A stretch of DNA of 64,000 nt from Hufsiella arboris (GCF_009834875.1 NZ_WVHT01000003.1:372001-436000), one strand, 5' to 3'. Positions 28,392 to 39,048 are shown, numbered from the stretch's first letter. Notes: a model not told the origin generated them from the sequence alone. Made by a program: numbers and translations.

Positions 28392-29120
28392 ATGGATAAC
28401 CATCAAAATGATCTGACCTATCAGAATGTTATACAACTGGAAGAAAGCGCGTCTTCTTCCAGAAAATTTTTGGCAAATGTTTTCCTGTGGATGTTTGTAG
28501 CGTTGGCAGTATCGGCAGGCATTGCTTTTTACTTCATAAACAATCCGTCACTTTTTGAAAATTTCATAAGTGCCGGTAGATTAAACCTATTAGGTTATGC
28601 CGCAATATTCTCACCTCTTGTCTTTGTAATTGCCATTTCCCGGGGCATGAACAAAATTTCATTTCCCGTATTAACTGTTTTGTTTATTGCTTATGCTGCG
28701 ATAACAGGTATCAGCTTAAGTTTCATCATATTTCAATTTACTGCGGCATCTGTTTTAGGAGTATTCATTACGACCTCTGCATTGTTTGGCGTTATGGCTA
28801 TCGCAGGCTACACAACACATCAGGATTTAACTAAGTTCGGCTCAATTTTAATTATGCTTTTAATTGGGGTAATAATTGCAACGGTCGTAAATATGTTCTT
28901 ACATAGCGACGGATTGAGTTATATTCTAAACTACGTAGCGGTGGCGATATTTATCGGACTAACCGCTTATGACGTTCAAAAACTTAAGCGCATTGGTGAA
29001 GGAATTGAATATGGCGATGCTTCTTCTAAAAAGATGGCAATTATGGGTGCGTTGACATTGTATTTAGATTTCATAAATATGTTCATTTATCTTCTTCAAA
29101 TTTTCGGTAGAAGAAAGTGA
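28392..29120 (+). CDS. Bax inhibitor-1/YccA-family membrane protein
   Basis: The 242 residues have a short cytoplasmic N-terminus and seven hydrophobic segments, as in the BI-1/TMBIM family. The C-terminal YLDFINMFIYLLQIFGRRK is characteristic. Bacterial members are thought to be pH-sensitive Ca2+ leak channels or FtsH-interacting proteins; the role here is unproven. A strong terminator follows 27 bases after the stop. Confidence 0.92.
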   Translation: MDNHQNDLTYQNVIQLEESASSSRKFLANVFLWMFVALAVSAGIAFYFINNPSLFENFISAGRLNLLGYAAIFSPLVFVIAISRGMNKISFPVLTVLFIAYAAITGISLSFIIFQFTAASVLGVFITTSALFGVMAIAGYTTHQDLTKFGSILIMLLIGVIIATVVNMFLHSDGLSYILNYVAVAIFIGLTAYDVQKLKRIGEGIEYGDASSKKMAIMGALTLYLDFINMFIYLLQIFGRRK

Positions 29121-29146
29121 CAAACGGCTGAACTGCAATCCATCGA

Positions 29147-29190
29147 AAACAAAGCTTCGTTTTTACTTAAAACGGAGCTTTGTTATTTAT
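29147..29190 (+). terminator. Terminator after the BI-1 gene
   Basis: AACAAAGCTTCGTTTT pairs with AAAACGGAGCTTTGTT (one mismatch) around a TACTT loop, followed by ATTTAT. The run of T is short but the stem is long. Confidence 0.8.
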
Positions 29191-29474
29191 ATATCGTATG
29201 TATTTAAGGCACCTTGATTTTGTAAAAGAACGAATGGAGGATGTTTAATAAACACGATTGACGTGAAAAGCTTTTTTGTTACGCAACAGATCAACTCGTA
29301 GAACCATTGACAAAAAACTTGCAACAAAAAGCGGGACGACAATTGCCGAAAAGCACTGACCGTTCATTTTCTTAAAATACACATAACCAAATCAGATTCT
29401 GATCTTTATTTCTTACAATAAATTCACACTTAAACCCCTTGCAGATTAACACTTTATTCAGCATATTTGCGCTG

Positions 29475-29576
29475 CTTATTGAGAAAGACGGAGGGAATAG
29501 ACCCTGCGAAGTCTTAGCAACCTGTGCTAACAAGGTGCTACGTTCTATCCCGGCTGAACATCGGGAAAAGATAAGT
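29475..29576 (+). promoter_or_regulatory. SAM-I (S-box) riboswitch controlling metH
   Basis: The conserved S-box core is present: P1 CTTAT (29475) pairing with ATAAG (29571-29575), GGAGGGA and GACCCTGCGAA of P2/P3, AGCAACCTG and CAAGGTGCTA at the P3/P4 junction, and GGGAAAAGATAAG at the end. It lies 115 bases upstream of methionine synthase, the expected target of a SAM-sensing off switch. High SAM should stabilise P1 and lower metH expression. Confidence 0.93.
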
Positions 29577-29690
29577 TAAAAGTCAACCCCGGAAACCGAC
29601 TTTTCAAAGATAAGCCAACACCAGCTTGCAGTGGCAGTTTTCGGTGGAGCACACAATCTCTGTTGCTAAAACTGTAACCGCTGGCCAGCA
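29577..29690 (+). promoter_or_regulatory. metH leader hairpins, probable riboswitch expression platform
   Basis: Downstream of the S-box are two foldable parts. AAAAGTC (29578-29584) can pair with GACTTTT (29598-29604). A larger hairpin pairs CCAGC (29621-29625) with GCTGG (29680-29684) and CAGTTTT (29635-29641) with AAAACTG (29668-29674). Its 3' side ends 6 bases before the metH ATG and would cover the ribosome-binding region. A second copy of AAAGATAAG (29606-29614) could compete for the P1 5' strand. No T-run follows either hairpin, so control is more likely at translation than termination. Confidence 0.5.
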
Positions 29691-32600
29691 ATGAGCAACA
29701 TGAGTATAAGAGACGAGCTAAGTAAAAGAATTTTAATTATCGATGGTGCAATGGGCACCATGATCCAGCGCTACCAGCTTAAAGAAGCAGACTTCCGCGG
29801 CGAACGCTTTAAAAACCATTCTTGCGACCTGCAAGGTAATAATGACTTACTTAACATTTCGCGGCCCGACATTATCAAAGCCATTCACACGGAATATTTC
29901 AAGGCGGGCGCGGATATCATCGAAACTAACACTTTCAGCACACAACGTATTTCCCTGGCCGATTACCAGATGGAAGAGTTGGCCTATGAACTCAGCTTCG
30001 AGGGCGCACGTTTAGCTAAGGAGGCTGCTGCAGAATTTATGTCAACTAATCCGGGCGTACCGAAATTTGTCGCCGGAGCAATTGGCCCAACCAATCGTAC
30101 GGCATCTTTGTCGCCGGATGTAAATGATCCTGGTTTTCGTGCGGTTATATTCGACGACCTTGTTGAGGCTTATTACGACCAGGTTCGTGGTTTAGTTGAT
30201 GGAGGTGTCGACTTACTTTTGATAGAAACAATTTTTGATACGCTTAATGCCAAAGCGGCGATTTTTGCGATTAAGAAATATGAAAACGAACTGAATTCAG
30301 AATCCGGCGATAAGCGAAAGCTGGAAATCATGATTTCGGGCACTATTACCGATGCGTCCGGAAGAACACTTTCCGGGCAAACTGTCGAAGCTTTTCTGAA
30401 CTCAGTGAACCACGGCGATCTGTTAAGCATCGGTTTAAATTGTGCGCTGGGAGCTAAAGAAATGCGTCCTCACATAGAGGAGCTTGCCGCAAAAGCTGGC
30501 TGCTATATTTCAGCCTATCCCAACGCGGGTTTGCCAAATGAATTCGGTGCATATGACGAAGTTCCTCATGAAACAGCGCATTTGGTCGAAGACTTTATTG
30601 CAAGCGGTTTTGTAAATATTGTTGGTGGGTGCTGCGGAACTACACCGGATCACATCCAGTGCATTGCGGAAAAAGCTGCAAAATACCCGCCAAGATCAAT
30701 TCCGTTTATCGAGCCTTATCTTCGCTTAAGCGGACTGGAACCGGTGACCATCACTCCGGAAAGTTTCTTCGTTAATATTGGTGAACGTACTAACGTTACC
30801 GGTTCGCCAAAATTTGCGAAGCTGATTCTCAATGGAAATTTCGAAGAGGCTTTAGCTGTCGCACGTCAGCAGGTTGAAGGCGGTGCACAGGTGATCGACA
30901 TCAACATGGACGAAGGCATGCTTGATTCGGAGGCCGCAATGACGCGTTTCCTCAATCTCGTAGCTTCTGAACCCGACATATCAAAGCTGCCGATCATGGT
31001 CGATTCCTCGAAATGGACAGTAATAGAAACCGGGCTAAAATGCATCCAGGGAAAGGGAATTGTAAACTCTATTTCCTTAAAAGAAGGCGAGGAAAAATTT
31101 AAAGAATACGCCCGAAAGATCATGCAATACGGTGCAGCAACTGTTGTGATGGCATTCGACGAAACCGGCCAGGCAGATAACTACCAGCGACGTATTGAAA
31201 TATGTAAAAGATCTTACGATATTCTTGTAAACGAAGTTGGTTTTCCTCCGCAGGACATAATTTTCGATCCGAACATCTTAACGGTTGCAACCGGGCTCGA
31301 AGAACACAATAACTATGCAGTAGATTTTATTGAGGCCACCAGATGGATTAAACAAAACCTCCCTTACGCAAAGGTAAGCGGCGGCGTTTCCAACATTTCT
31401 TTTTCTTTCAGGGGAAACAATGTGGTCCGTGAGGCAATGCACTCGGCATTTTTGTATCACGCCATTAAAGCGGGACTGGATATGGGCATTGTTAATGCCG
31501 GTATGCTGGAAGTTTATGAAGAAATACCAAAGGATTTACTCGAGCGCGTGGAAGACGTTCTTTTAAATCGTCGACAAGACGCAACTGAACGGTTAGTTGA
31601 TTTCGCCGAAACAGTAAAAAGCAAAGGAAAAGAAATTATAAAGGATGAAGAATGGCGCAAAGGATCGGTCCAGGAACGCCTGTCTCATGCCCTGGTAAAA
31701 GGCATTATAGAATACCTGGATGCCGATGTTGAAGAGGCAAGGCAGCAATACGCCAGGCCACTTGAAGTAATTGAAGGTCCGTTAATGGACGGAATGAACA
31801 TTGTGGGCGATTTATTCGGCGCAGGAAAGATGTTCCTGCCGCAGGTTGTAAAATCTGCACGTGTGATGAAGAAGGCGGTTGCCTATTTACTGCCTTTTAT
31901 TGAAGAAGAAAAAGCGAACAACGCTGATGCTGATCAGCGGAAAAATGCCGGCAAAGTTCTGATGGCAACCGTAAAGGGCGACGTTCACGACATTGGTAAA
32001 AACATTGTCGGCGTGGTATTAGCATGCAACAACTTCGAGGTTATCGATCTTGGAGTAATGGTTCCTGCACAAAAAATCCTTGATGAAGCCAAAAAACACA
32101 ACGTTGATATCATTGGATTAAGTGGATTGATCACGCCGTCACTTGACGAAATGGTTCACTTCGCTAAAGAAATGGAACGGGAAGGTTTGAAAACTCCCCT
32201 GATTGTAGGCGGAGCAACCACTTCCCGAATACATGCTGCCGTTAAAATTGCGCCTTGCTATTCAGGACCAATGGTTCACGTGCTGGATGCATCCAGAAGT
32301 GTGGGTGTTTGTAGCAGCTTATTGCAAGCTGACCAAAAAGATGAATATGCCGCGAAAATCCGCCAGGAGTATGATGCCGCACGAGAAGCGCATTTGAATA
32401 AACGATCCGACAAACGTTTTAAATCTATTTCCGAGGCTCGCGAAAACCGATTTCAAATTAACTTAAACGGATCTATTGCACCGAAACCTAAGTTTTTAGG
32501 CACAAAGGTATTTACTGATTATCCGCTGGAAGAGCTGGTTCCTTATATAGACTGGACACCGTTTTTTCATACATGGGAACTGCGGGGTAGCTATCCTAAG

Positions 32601-33383
32601 ATTTTCGACGATCAATATGTTGGCGTTGAAGCAAAAAAATTATTTGACGATGCTCAGGCGATGCTGCAAAATGTTGTTTCCAACAAATTGCTGAAAGCAA
32701 ACGGCGTAATTGGATTCTGGCCGGCAAACTCTATAGGTGATGACATTGAATTGCAAGTCGCAGGTTTAGATACAGTTACCATTCATACGCTTCGTCAGCA
32801 AGCCGAAAAGCCTGCAGGAGAACCATATTATGCCCTTTCTGATTTCATCGCGCCAAAAGAAACCGGTATAAGTGATTACTTCGGAGGATTTGCCGTAACA
32901 ACCGGCATCGGCATTGATGAACTGGTTGCTGAGTTTGAAAAAAATCATGACGATTACAGCAGCATCATGATTAAGGCAATTGCCGACAGGCTTGCAGAAG
33001 CCTTCGCAGAAAAGATGCATGAGCTGGTTCGTAAAGAATATTGGAGCTATGCACAGGATGAAACGTTAAGCAATGATGAGCTGATCAAGGAAAAATATGC
33101 TGGTATCCGTCCCGCGCCAGGTTACCCTGCCTGCCCGGATCATACCGAAAAAGCAACGTTGTTTAGCTTACTCGATGCCGAAAAAACAACTGGTATTCAC
33201 CTGACCGAAAGCTTCGCAATGTTCCCGACAGCTGCTGTAAGTGGATTCTATTTCGCTCATCCTCAGTCGCGTTACTTTGGCCTTGGCAAAATAAACAAGG
33301 ACCAGGTTGAAAACTACGCGGTCCGAAAGAATATGCTAGTAGAAGAAGTTGAAAGATGGCTGGGACCGAATTTGGCGTATTAA
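29691..33383 (+). CDS. metH: Cobalamin-dependent methionine synthase
   Basis: At 1230 residues this is a full-length MetH. The homocysteine domain (1-330) has zinc ligands Cys251 (GLNCALG) and Cys314/Cys315 (GGCCGTTP). The pterin domain (about 350-620) binds methyltetrahydrofolate ([13 protein letters not shown]). A cap domain precedes the B12 domain with [10 protein letters not shown], where His766 would be the cobalt ligand. The C-terminal activation domain (about 905-1225) has [12 protein letters not shown] for SAM-dependent reactivation. It methylates homocysteine to methionine. The SAM-I riboswitch upstream and metF downstream fit methionine control. Confidence 0.98.
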   Translation: MSNMSIRDELSKRILIIDGAMGTMIQRYQLKEADFRGERFKNHSCDLQGNNDLLNISRPDIIKAIHTEYFKAGADIIETNTFSTQRISLADYQMEELAYELSFEGARLAKEAAAEFMSTNPGVPKFVAGAIGPTNRTASLSPDVNDPGFRAVIFDDLVEAYYDQVRGLVDGGVDLLLIETIFDTLNAKAAIFAIKKYENELNSESGDKRKLEIMISGTITDASGRTLSGQTVEAFLNSVNHGDLLSIGLNCALGAKEMRPHIEELAAKAGCYISAYPNAGLPNEFGAYDEVPHETAHLVEDFIASGFVNIVGGCCGTTPDHIQCIAEKAAKYPPRSIPFIEPYLRLSGLEPVTITPESFFVNIGERTNVTGSPKFAKLILNGNFEEALAVARQQVEGGAQVIDINMDEGMLDSEAAMTRFLNLVASEPDISKLPIMVDSSKWTVIETGLKCIQGKGIVNSISLKEGEEKFKEYARKIMQYGAATVVMAFDETGQADNYQRRIEICKRSYDILVNEVGFPPQDIIFDPNILTVATGLEEHNNYAVDFIEATRWIKQNLPYAKVSGGVSNISFSFRGNNVVREAMHSAFLYHAIKAGLDMGIVNAGMLEVYEEIPKDLLERVEDVLLNRRQDATERLVDFAETVKSKGKEIIKDEEWRKGSVQERLSHALVKGIIEYLDADVEEARQQYARPLEVIEGPLMDGMNIVGDLFGAGKMFLPQVVKSARVMKKAVAYLLPFIEEEKANNADADQRKNAGKVLMATVKGDVHDIGKNIVGVVLACNNFEVIDLGVMVPAQKILDEAKKHNVDIIGLSGLITPSLDEMVHFAKEMEREGLKTPLIVGGATTSRIHAAVKIAPCYSGPMVHVLDASRSVGVCSSLLQADQKDEYAAKIRQEYDAAREAHLNKRSDKRFKSISEARENRFQINLNGSIAPKPKFLGTKVFTDYPLEELVPYIDWTPFFHTWELRGSYPKIFDDQYVGVEAKKLFDDAQAMLQNVVSNKLLKANGVIGFWPANSIGDDIELQVAGLDTVTIHTLRQQAEKPAGEPYYALSDFIAPKETGISDYFGGFAVTTGIGIDELVAEFEKNHDDYSSIMIKAIADRLAEAFAEKMHELVRKEYWSYAQDETLSNDELIKEKYAGIRPAPGYPACPDHTEKATLFSLLDAEKTTGIHLTESFAMFPTAAVSGFYFAHPQSRYFGLGKINKDQVENYAVRKNMLVEEVERWLGPNLAY

Positions 33384-33389
33384 AATATC

Positions 33390-33518
33390 GTCATTTTGGG
33401 CACGAAGGATCCCCAGCGATGCAAACTGGCGATAACCAAATACAGCAATAATTAATTATTCATATTATTAAGAACTAATATGCAACAGGAAAAGGATGCT
33501 TCGTTCCTCAGCATGACA
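33390..33518. repeat. Inverted-repeat element between metH and metF
   Basis: The left arm (33390-33410, GTCATTTTGGGCACGAAGGAT) and the complement of the right arm (33495-33518, TGTCATGCTGAGGAACGAAG then CATC) are imperfect copies of one motif facing each other across an AT-rich core of about 85 bases. The TCATnnTGnGGnACGAAGnATC motif resembles short interspersed repeats seen in many Bacteroidota genomes. Its origin is not established. Confidence 0.6.
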
Positions 33519-33534
33519 GAATAGTGGACAAACA

Positions 33535-34491
33535 ATGAAAATAACCGAACATATCTCCAACGCTAAAGGAAAAACACTCTTCTCTTTCGAGCTGCTGCCG
33601 CCGATAAAAGGTCAGAGCATCCAGGGAATTTATGACGCGATTGATCCGCTTATGGAATTTAATCCGCCATTTATTGACGTCACCTCTCTTCGCGAGGACT
33701 ATATTTATAAAGAAAAGGAGAATGGCTTACTGGAAAAAGTTGCTTACCGCAAGCGCCCCGGAACTATCGCTATTTGTGCGGCCATCATCAATAAGTATAA
33801 GGTTGACGCCGTGCCGCATCTGATCTGCGGAGGGTTTACCAAGGAGGAAACCGAGAACGCTTTAATCGATCTCCAATTTCTAGGGATAGACAATGTGCTG
33901 GTTTTGAGAGGAGATGCACGCAGAGCCGATTCGGCCTTCATTCCAACTCCCGGCGGCCACTGCTATGCTACCGACCTTTTGCAGCATGTTAAGAATCACA
34001 ACAACGGAAAATTCCTGCATGAAGATGTGGAAGTTGCTTATAAAAGCGATTTCTGTATCGGCGTAGCAGCCTATCCGGAGAAACATTTCGAATCGCCGAA
34101 CTTGAAAACCGACTTCAGATATCTTAAACAGAAAGTCGATATGGGAGCTGATTTCATCGTCACCCAAATGTTTTTCGACAATACTAAATACAAAGAATTT
34201 GTAAACCTTTGCCGTGAGAATGGAATCAACGTTCCGATCATACCGGGATTGAAACCAATCACCTCGTCTAAACAATTGGTTAGTCTGCCGAAAGTTTTTC
34301 ATATCGACATTCCCGAAGATTTAAGTGAAGCCGTACTGGCCTGTAAATCGGAAAAAGATGTAAAAGAAGTTGGGATAGAATGGATGATCAACCAATGTAA
34401 AGAACTGGTAGATTTTGCGGCTCCGGTACTTCATTTTTACACAATGGGTAATCCTGAACCAACCAAAAGGATCGCAAGAGCTGTATTTTAA
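33535..34491 (+). CDS. metF: 5,10-methylenetetrahydrofolate reductase
   Basis: The 318 residues form a TIM-barrel flavoprotein. Catalytic Glu lies in FSFELLPP (about 17-23). VDAVPHLICGG, VLVLRGDARR and the GVAAYPEKH segment bind FAD and folate. DFIVTQMFFDNTKY and PIIPGLKPI are strong MTHFR motifs. It makes the methyltetrahydrofolate used by MetH, encoded 151 bases upstream. It is slightly longer than E. coli MetF (296). Confidence 0.96.
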   Translation: MKITEHISNAKGKTLFSFELLPPIKGQSIQGIYDAIDPLMEFNPPFIDVTSLREDYIYKEKENGLLEKVAYRKRPGTIAICAAIINKYKVDAVPHLICGGFTKEETENALIDLQFLGIDNVLVLRGDARRADSAFIPTPGGHCYATDLLQHVKNHNNGKFLHEDVEVAYKSDFCIGVAAYPEKHFESPNLKTDFRYLKQKVDMGADFIVTQMFFDNTKYKEFVNLCRENGINVPIIPGLKPITSSKQLVSLPKVFHIDIPEDLSEAVLACKSEKDVKEVGIEWMINQCKELVDFAAPVLHFYTMGNPEPTKRIARAVF

Positions 34492-34579
34492 GTTGTGTAA
34501 TCTAATTAATACAAAACCGGTTTAAACATTTTAGGCTCATCTGAGTTTGTGGTTAAATTAAATACCTCAAATAGATACT

Positions 34580-35062
34580 ATGAATATTAAGAACCTATTA
34601 GTCCTTTTCGTATTTTTTGCTCTTAGCGGAAATTTAGCGTTCTCACAATCCAGAGGAGGCTCATCTTACAGCACAGCGGCTGGTCTGCGTGTTGACTTTG
34701 GAACAGGCTGGACAGGCGTTGGACCAAACATCAAACATTTCTTCAATTCGCATGACGCTATCGACGCATCGTTATTGTTTTACGATCATGCGATTGGCAT
34801 TGGCGGGGAATATCAATACAACGGCCCGATAACTGGTGCCGCAGGTTTAAAATGGTATGCAGGTCTTGGCCCGCAGATAGTTTTTGCAACCTGGGAAAAC
34901 GGACCAACCTACTTATACCTAAATCCTGTCGTTGGTTTGGATTACAAAATTACCGGTGCTCCTATTGATCTCGCTTTCGATTGGCGCCCGGCTTTCAGAT
35001 TAACACAAGGCACTGACTTTACTGCCGGCAGGTTCGGATTGAGTGCCAGGTTTACCTTTTAA
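34580..35062 (+). CDS. Small outer-membrane beta-barrel candidate
   Basis: The 160 residues start with a signal peptide (LLVLFVFFALSGNLAFSQ, cleavage near residue 23). The mature part alternates beta strands with Gly and aromatic residues (GLRVDFGTGW, GLKWYAGLGPQIVFA, LYLNPVVGLDYKI) and ends FGLSARFTF. A terminal Phe on an amphipathic strand is typical of outer-membrane barrels. No enzyme motif is seen. It stands alone with its own terminator. Confidence 0.75.
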   Translation: MNIKNLLVLFVFFALSGNLAFSQSRGGSSYSTAAGLRVDFGTGWTGVGPNIKHFFNSHDAIDASLLFYDHAIGIGGEYQYNGPITGAAGLKWYAGLGPQIVFATWENGPTYLYLNPVVGLDYKITGAPIDLAFDWRPAFRLTQGTDFTAGRFGLSARFTF

Positions 35063-35080
35063 ATAGTATTATTGCATACA

Positions 35081-35110
35081 AAGGCTCGGTTTATCCGGGC
35101 TTTTTTTTTG
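35081..35110 (+). terminator. Terminator after the beta-barrel gene
   Basis: AAGGCTCGG pairs imperfectly with CCGGGCTT across a TTTAT loop, directly followed by nine T residues. It lies 19 bases after the stop. Confidence 0.85.
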
Positions 35111-35256
35111 CTTTTCAAAAAAGTTGTTACAATTTATTCCTTCCAATCGCAGTTTCTAAAATTTATATAATTTAGCCGGACCAATTGTATTATCGTATGC
35201 CCAGTTAAAGGAAAGATGTCCTTCTTATCCTAATATTAATCTATTGTTCAATTTAC

Positions 35257-37434
35257 ATGTATAAATATTTACTGCTCGTTGCAGGCCTTTTCCCTTTTAT
35301 TACACTTAGTCAGACCAGAACGGATAGTATTCGCGCAAAAAAGCTGGACAGCGTTGTCGTTAAAGCGTGGATGCAAAATGATATCTCCCGCCTTAGCGAC
35401 GAACATAATGGCTTTTTAATTGCCGGTAAGAAAAACGAGGTGATCAACCTCAGTGAAACAAATGCAAATATTGCCGTTAAAACAGCCAGGCAGGTATTTG
35501 CTAAAGTTCCGGGAGTTTTTGTGTACGATATGGATGGTACAGGTAACCAGGTAAACATTTCGACACGCGGCCTTGATCCGCACCGCGGCTGGGAGTTCAA
35601 CATCCGGCAGAATGGAGTGCTAACCAACTCGGATATGTACGGTTACCCTGCCAGCCACTACAGCGCTCCAATGGAGAGCTACGAGAATATCGAACTGTTA
35701 AGAGGTGCCGGCTCCTTACAATACGGTGCCGAATTCGGCGGTATGTTAAACTACGTAACCAAGAAACCCGACGGCCTGAAGAGCTTTTCGTTCGAAAGCA
35801 TCAATACGGCAGGTTCGTTCGGTTTGTTGAGTACTTATAACGCTATCAGCGGAACAATCAAAAAGTTCAGCTACTACGCTTACTATTACAAACGCCATTC
35901 AAACGGTTACCGCGACAATAGTGAAACAGATGCAGACGCCCAGTTTGTGAGCCTTCAGTATAATTTCACAAGAAATATATCGCTGAAGGCTGAATTCGGC
36001 CGTACTGACTATAATTACCAAATCCCTGGGCCATTAACCGACAGTATGTTTCATGCCGACCCAGCGATGAGCACCCGCAGCCGAAACTACTTCGATCCGG
36101 CGATCTATGTTCCGTCGCTTACTTTCAACTGGCAGTTAGCGCCAAAAATCAAATTGATGGCGATTGCCTCAGGTGTTTATGGGCAACGGAGCAGCGTTCA
36201 GTTAGATGCGTTCGCGACCGTGCCGGACGCTATCGATCCCGCCACGCTTGCATACAAAAACCGGCAGGTGGATATCGACAATTTCCACAGCAACACCATT
36301 GAGGTTCGGTTAATGCAGGACTATAACCTCGGATCAGTAAAAAGCAAGCTCTCCGCCGGAGTGATTTATATGAACAATGATCTTCACCGCAGGCAGTTGG
36401 GAAAAGGTACAACTGGCAGTGATTACGACCTGACGTTGGTAGGTCTGTTCCAGCGCGACCTGCATTTCAAAACCGGAAACATCGCGTTTTATGTTGAAGA
36501 CGCATTTAAAGTAACTTCCAAATGGACCATATCTCCCGGAATCCGTTACGAGAACGGGGCGTCAGACCTTGGCGGATCGATCACCTATTACCCGGAAGAA
36601 AGTCTTCCAAATACCATCGCCCATAAATTTGCCCTGCTTGGTGTAAGCACTCAATATGTACTGAACACCAACAACAATATTTACGGAGGTATTTCGCAGG
36701 CATACCGTCCCGTTGTGTTGAAGGACATAATCCCGGCAACGGCTTACGAGCAGGTCAACAAGGATCTTAAAGATGCATACGGCTATAATGCAGAGGTCGG
36801 TATTCGCGGCAGCTTGTTTAGCCGGCTATACTACGACCTTAATTACTTCCATATGCTTTATAAAAACAGGCTTGGCAGTGTAGTGCTCCAGGATGCATCG
36901 AACAATACTTATATATACCGTACGAATATCGGGAATAGCGTAAACGACGGACTGGAAGCCTTTATCCAATATAAGTTTCCGATAAGCCGTAATTTCTTTG
37001 CCGGCATATTTACGTCGACATCGTTCATGAACGATCGTTACGTTACCGGACAGGTGGCCAGCGGAACAACTAACCAGTCGGTTGTTGGCAACAAGGTTGA
37101 ATCGGCGCCGCAGTGGATCAGCCGCAACGGACTAGAGTTTTTATCGAAAGGTTTCAGTGCAACTATTTTGTACAGCTATACCGCTTCCTCATATGCAGAT
37201 GCTTTAAATACTGTGACCCCGACGCCAAACGGAGCGAAGGGAATTGTTCCGTCGTACTCCATATGGGATGTAAATGCATCATTCAAAATCAATAAAGTAT
37301 TTAACGTTCGCGCCGGAATAAGCAATTTGTTTGATGCTCACTACTTCACCAAACGGCCAACTTTCTATCCCGGTCCTGGTGTATGGCCAAGTGATGGAAG
37401 GAATGCGTCGATTACGTTGGGGATCAAGATATAA
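35257..37434 (+). CDS. TonB-dependent outer-membrane receptor, FecA-like
   Basis: The 725 residues include a signal peptide (residues 1-18), a plug domain (about 75-190) and a 22-strand barrel. PGVFVYDMDGTGNQVNISTR and the run PHRGWEFNIRQNG, ASHYSAPMESYENIELLRGA, GSLQYGAEFGGMLNYVTKKP match Fe(III)-dicitrate-type receptors. The last strand ends ASITLGIKI. No carboxypeptidase-like N-terminal extension is seen, unlike SusC proteins, so an iron chelate is more likely than a glycan. No anti-sigma/sigma pair lies beside it. The ligand is uncertain. Confidence 0.9.
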   Translation: MYKYLLLVAGLFPFITLSQTRTDSIRAKKLDSVVVKAWMQNDISRLSDEHNGFLIAGKKNEVINLSETNANIAVKTARQVFAKVPGVFVYDMDGTGNQVNISTRGLDPHRGWEFNIRQNGVLTNSDMYGYPASHYSAPMESYENIELLRGAGSLQYGAEFGGMLNYVTKKPDGLKSFSFESINTAGSFGLLSTYNAISGTIKKFSYYAYYYKRHSNGYRDNSETDADAQFVSLQYNFTRNISLKAEFGRTDYNYQIPGPLTDSMFHADPAMSTRSRNYFDPAIYVPSLTFNWQLAPKIKLMAIASGVYGQRSSVQLDAFATVPDAIDPATLAYKNRQVDIDNFHSNTIEVRLMQDYNLGSVKSKLSAGVIYMNNDLHRRQLGKGTTGSDYDLTLVGLFQRDLHFKTGNIAFYVEDAFKVTSKWTISPGIRYENGASDLGGSITYYPEESLPNTIAHKFALLGVSTQYVLNTNNNIYGGISQAYRPVVLKDIIPATAYEQVNKDLKDAYGYNAEVGIRGSLFSRLYYDLNYFHMLYKNRLGSVVLQDASNNTYIYRTNIGNSVNDGLEAFIQYKFPISRNFFAGIFTSTSFMNDRYVTGQVASGTTNQSVVGNKVESAPQWISRNGLEFLSKGFSATILYSYTASSYADALNTVTPTPNGAKGIVPSYSIWDVNASFKINKVFNVRAGISNLFDAHYFTKRPTFYPGPGVWPSDGRNASITLGIKI

Positions 37435-37575
37435 CGACATTAAGATGTTTGTCCTGAGCTGCTAGTCATTTGAAGCGGACCTGAGTATGCTATCCTAAGA
37501 AACTAAGGCTCTGAAAGTACGGGGATTGGAAAGAAGTTTATCGGTGCATTCCCTATAGGCATTTTTGGGAACGGT

Positions 37576-37611
37576 AAAAAGTGCCTTTAGAATAGTATAA
37601 AGGCACTTTTG
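37576..37611. terminator. Bidirectional terminator between the receptor and thrC
   Basis: AAAGTGCCTTTA (37578-37589) and TAAAGGCACTTT (37598-37609) form a perfect 12-base-pair stem with an 8-base loop. A-runs on the left and T-runs on the right let it work for both convergent units. Confidence 0.88.
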
Positions 37612-37722
37612 AGATTCGTAAATATTAGAAGATAAATGCCGGTAACAATGGATCGGCGGAAGCCAGGGTGTTAACCAAAGTTAATAAGGCTACTGAAAAC
37701 CACAACGTTACAGCTCAAACGG

Positions 37723-39033
37723 CTAGATAGCAGTCAGCAAATAATCTTTAAACCCCGCGTAATCTGCCGCTAAGCTGGCCACTTGTTTCTGCTTGCCTTC
37801 CAGGTCGCGAACCTGTGAGGGTATCTTGATCTCCGCTGCGATCTCTTCAGGAAATATCTCAGGGAACTTGCATGGATGTGCCGTCGACAAAAACACATAC
37901 CTCGCAGTTTCGTCGGGATTGCTTTTTTTATATTCATTCACTCCCAACCAGGCTACCGCCGTATGCGGACAAACAACGTAATTGTTCTCTTTGTACAGTT
38001 GCTTAATTGCATCAAGAGTTTGCTCGTCAGTATATTTATAACCGATTATTATCTTCTTAAGCTCTTCACGGCTTCCTCCAAACATTTGCATAATTCGTAC
38101 CCAATTGCTTGGATCGCCTACATCCATCGCGTTAGAATAGGTTTGAATAGATGCCTTTGGAATATAGTTCCCTGTTTCCAGGAACAAGGGAACGGTGTCG
38201 TTCATGTTCGTTGCGGCAATGAACTGTTTAACCGGCAAACCCATTTTCCAGGCAAGAATTCCAGCGCCGATGTTGCCGAAATTACCGCTCGGAACAGAAA
38301 AGATCACCTCGCTTACGCCGCGTTTCAGTAACTGGGCGTAGGCGTTGAAATAGTAAAATGTTTGAGGTATCAGTCGCGCGATATTGATAGAATTAGCCGA
38401 AGTAAGGCGGTATTTTTCATTAAGCTCAGGATCAATAAATGCCTGCTTAACCAGTTTTTGGCAGTCATCAAATGTCCCGTCGATTTCTATTGCCCGAATA
38501 TTTTCAGCATTGGTAGTAAGCTGTAACTCCTGGATCGGGCTTACTTTTCCCTTTGGATAAAGAATGGTGACACGTGTATTCGAAACTCGTAAAAAGCCTA
38601 AAGCCACAGCGCCGCCGGTATCACCAGATGTTGCCACCAGGACATCGAGTTTTTTCTCGCCCTGCTCAATGAAATACCCCATGATCCTGCTCATAAAACG
38701 TGCGCCGAAATCCTTGAAAGCCAGTGAAGGGCCATGAAAAAGTTCCAAGGCGAAGGTTTCATCGGCAAGTTCTACAACCGGGGCCTTAAAATTAATCGCC
38801 TCGAAGATGATCTGCATTAACTCATCTGCCGGAATTGTATCCTTTAAAAAAGCTTTGGCGATATCAAATGCGATTTCCTGGAAGGAGAGATCTTTCATGT
38901 TTTGAATAAATGAATCACTCATCCTGGGAATCTCGAGGGGCATATACAGCCCTTTATCCTGGGGTAAACTGTTAAAAATCGCTTCCTCGAAGTCGACGAT
39001 GTTATCTTTATTGTTAGTGCTGTATAATTTCAT
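37723..39033 (-). CDS. thrC: Threonine synthase
   Basis: The 436 residues are a fold-type II PLP enzyme. The Schiff-base Lys is in SLAFKDFGARF (about 108), and the phosphate loop appears in ATSGDTGGAVALG and SVPSGNFGNIGAG. It converts O-phosphohomoserine to threonine. It is the last gene of a thrA-thrB-thrC operon, 15 bases downstream of thrB, and ends before a bidirectional terminator. Confidence 0.97.
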   Translation of the reverse strand: MKLYSTNNKDNIVDFEEAIFNSLPQDKGLYMPLEIPRMSDSFIQNMKDLSFQEIAFDIAKAFLKDTIPADELMQIIFEAINFKAPVVELADETFALELFHGPSLAFKDFGARFMSRIMGYFIEQGEKKLDVLVATSGDTGGAVALGFLRVSNTRVTILYPKGKVSPIQELQLTTNAENIRAIEIDGTFDDCQKLVKQAFIDPELNEKYRLTSANSINIARLIPQTFYYFNAYAQLLKRGVSEVIFSVPSGNFGNIGAGILAWKMGLPVKQFIAATNMNDTVPLFLETGNYIPKASIQTYSNAMDVGDPSNWVRIMQMFGGSREELKKIIIGYKYTDEQTLDAIKQLYKENNYVVCPHTAVAWLGVNEYKKSNPDETARYVFLSTAHPCKFPEIFPEEIAAEIKIPSQVRDLEGKQKQVASLAADYAGFKDYLLTAI

Positions 39034-39048
39034 GTTGGCAGTGTTTTG

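Noticed and set aside
29615..29690. Possible cobalamin riboswitch before metH (GCAGTGGC resembles a B12-box fragment)
   Set aside because: The conserved B12 box and overall architecture are missing; the region fits better as a hairpin platform of the SAM-I riboswitch.
33880..34302. 140-codon minus-strand frame opposite metF
   Set aside because: MetF motifs cover the same region on the plus strand.
37435..37575. Remnant of the interspersed repeat (GTCCTGAG-like) after the TonB receptor
   Set aside because: Similarity to the 33390 element is too weak to call.
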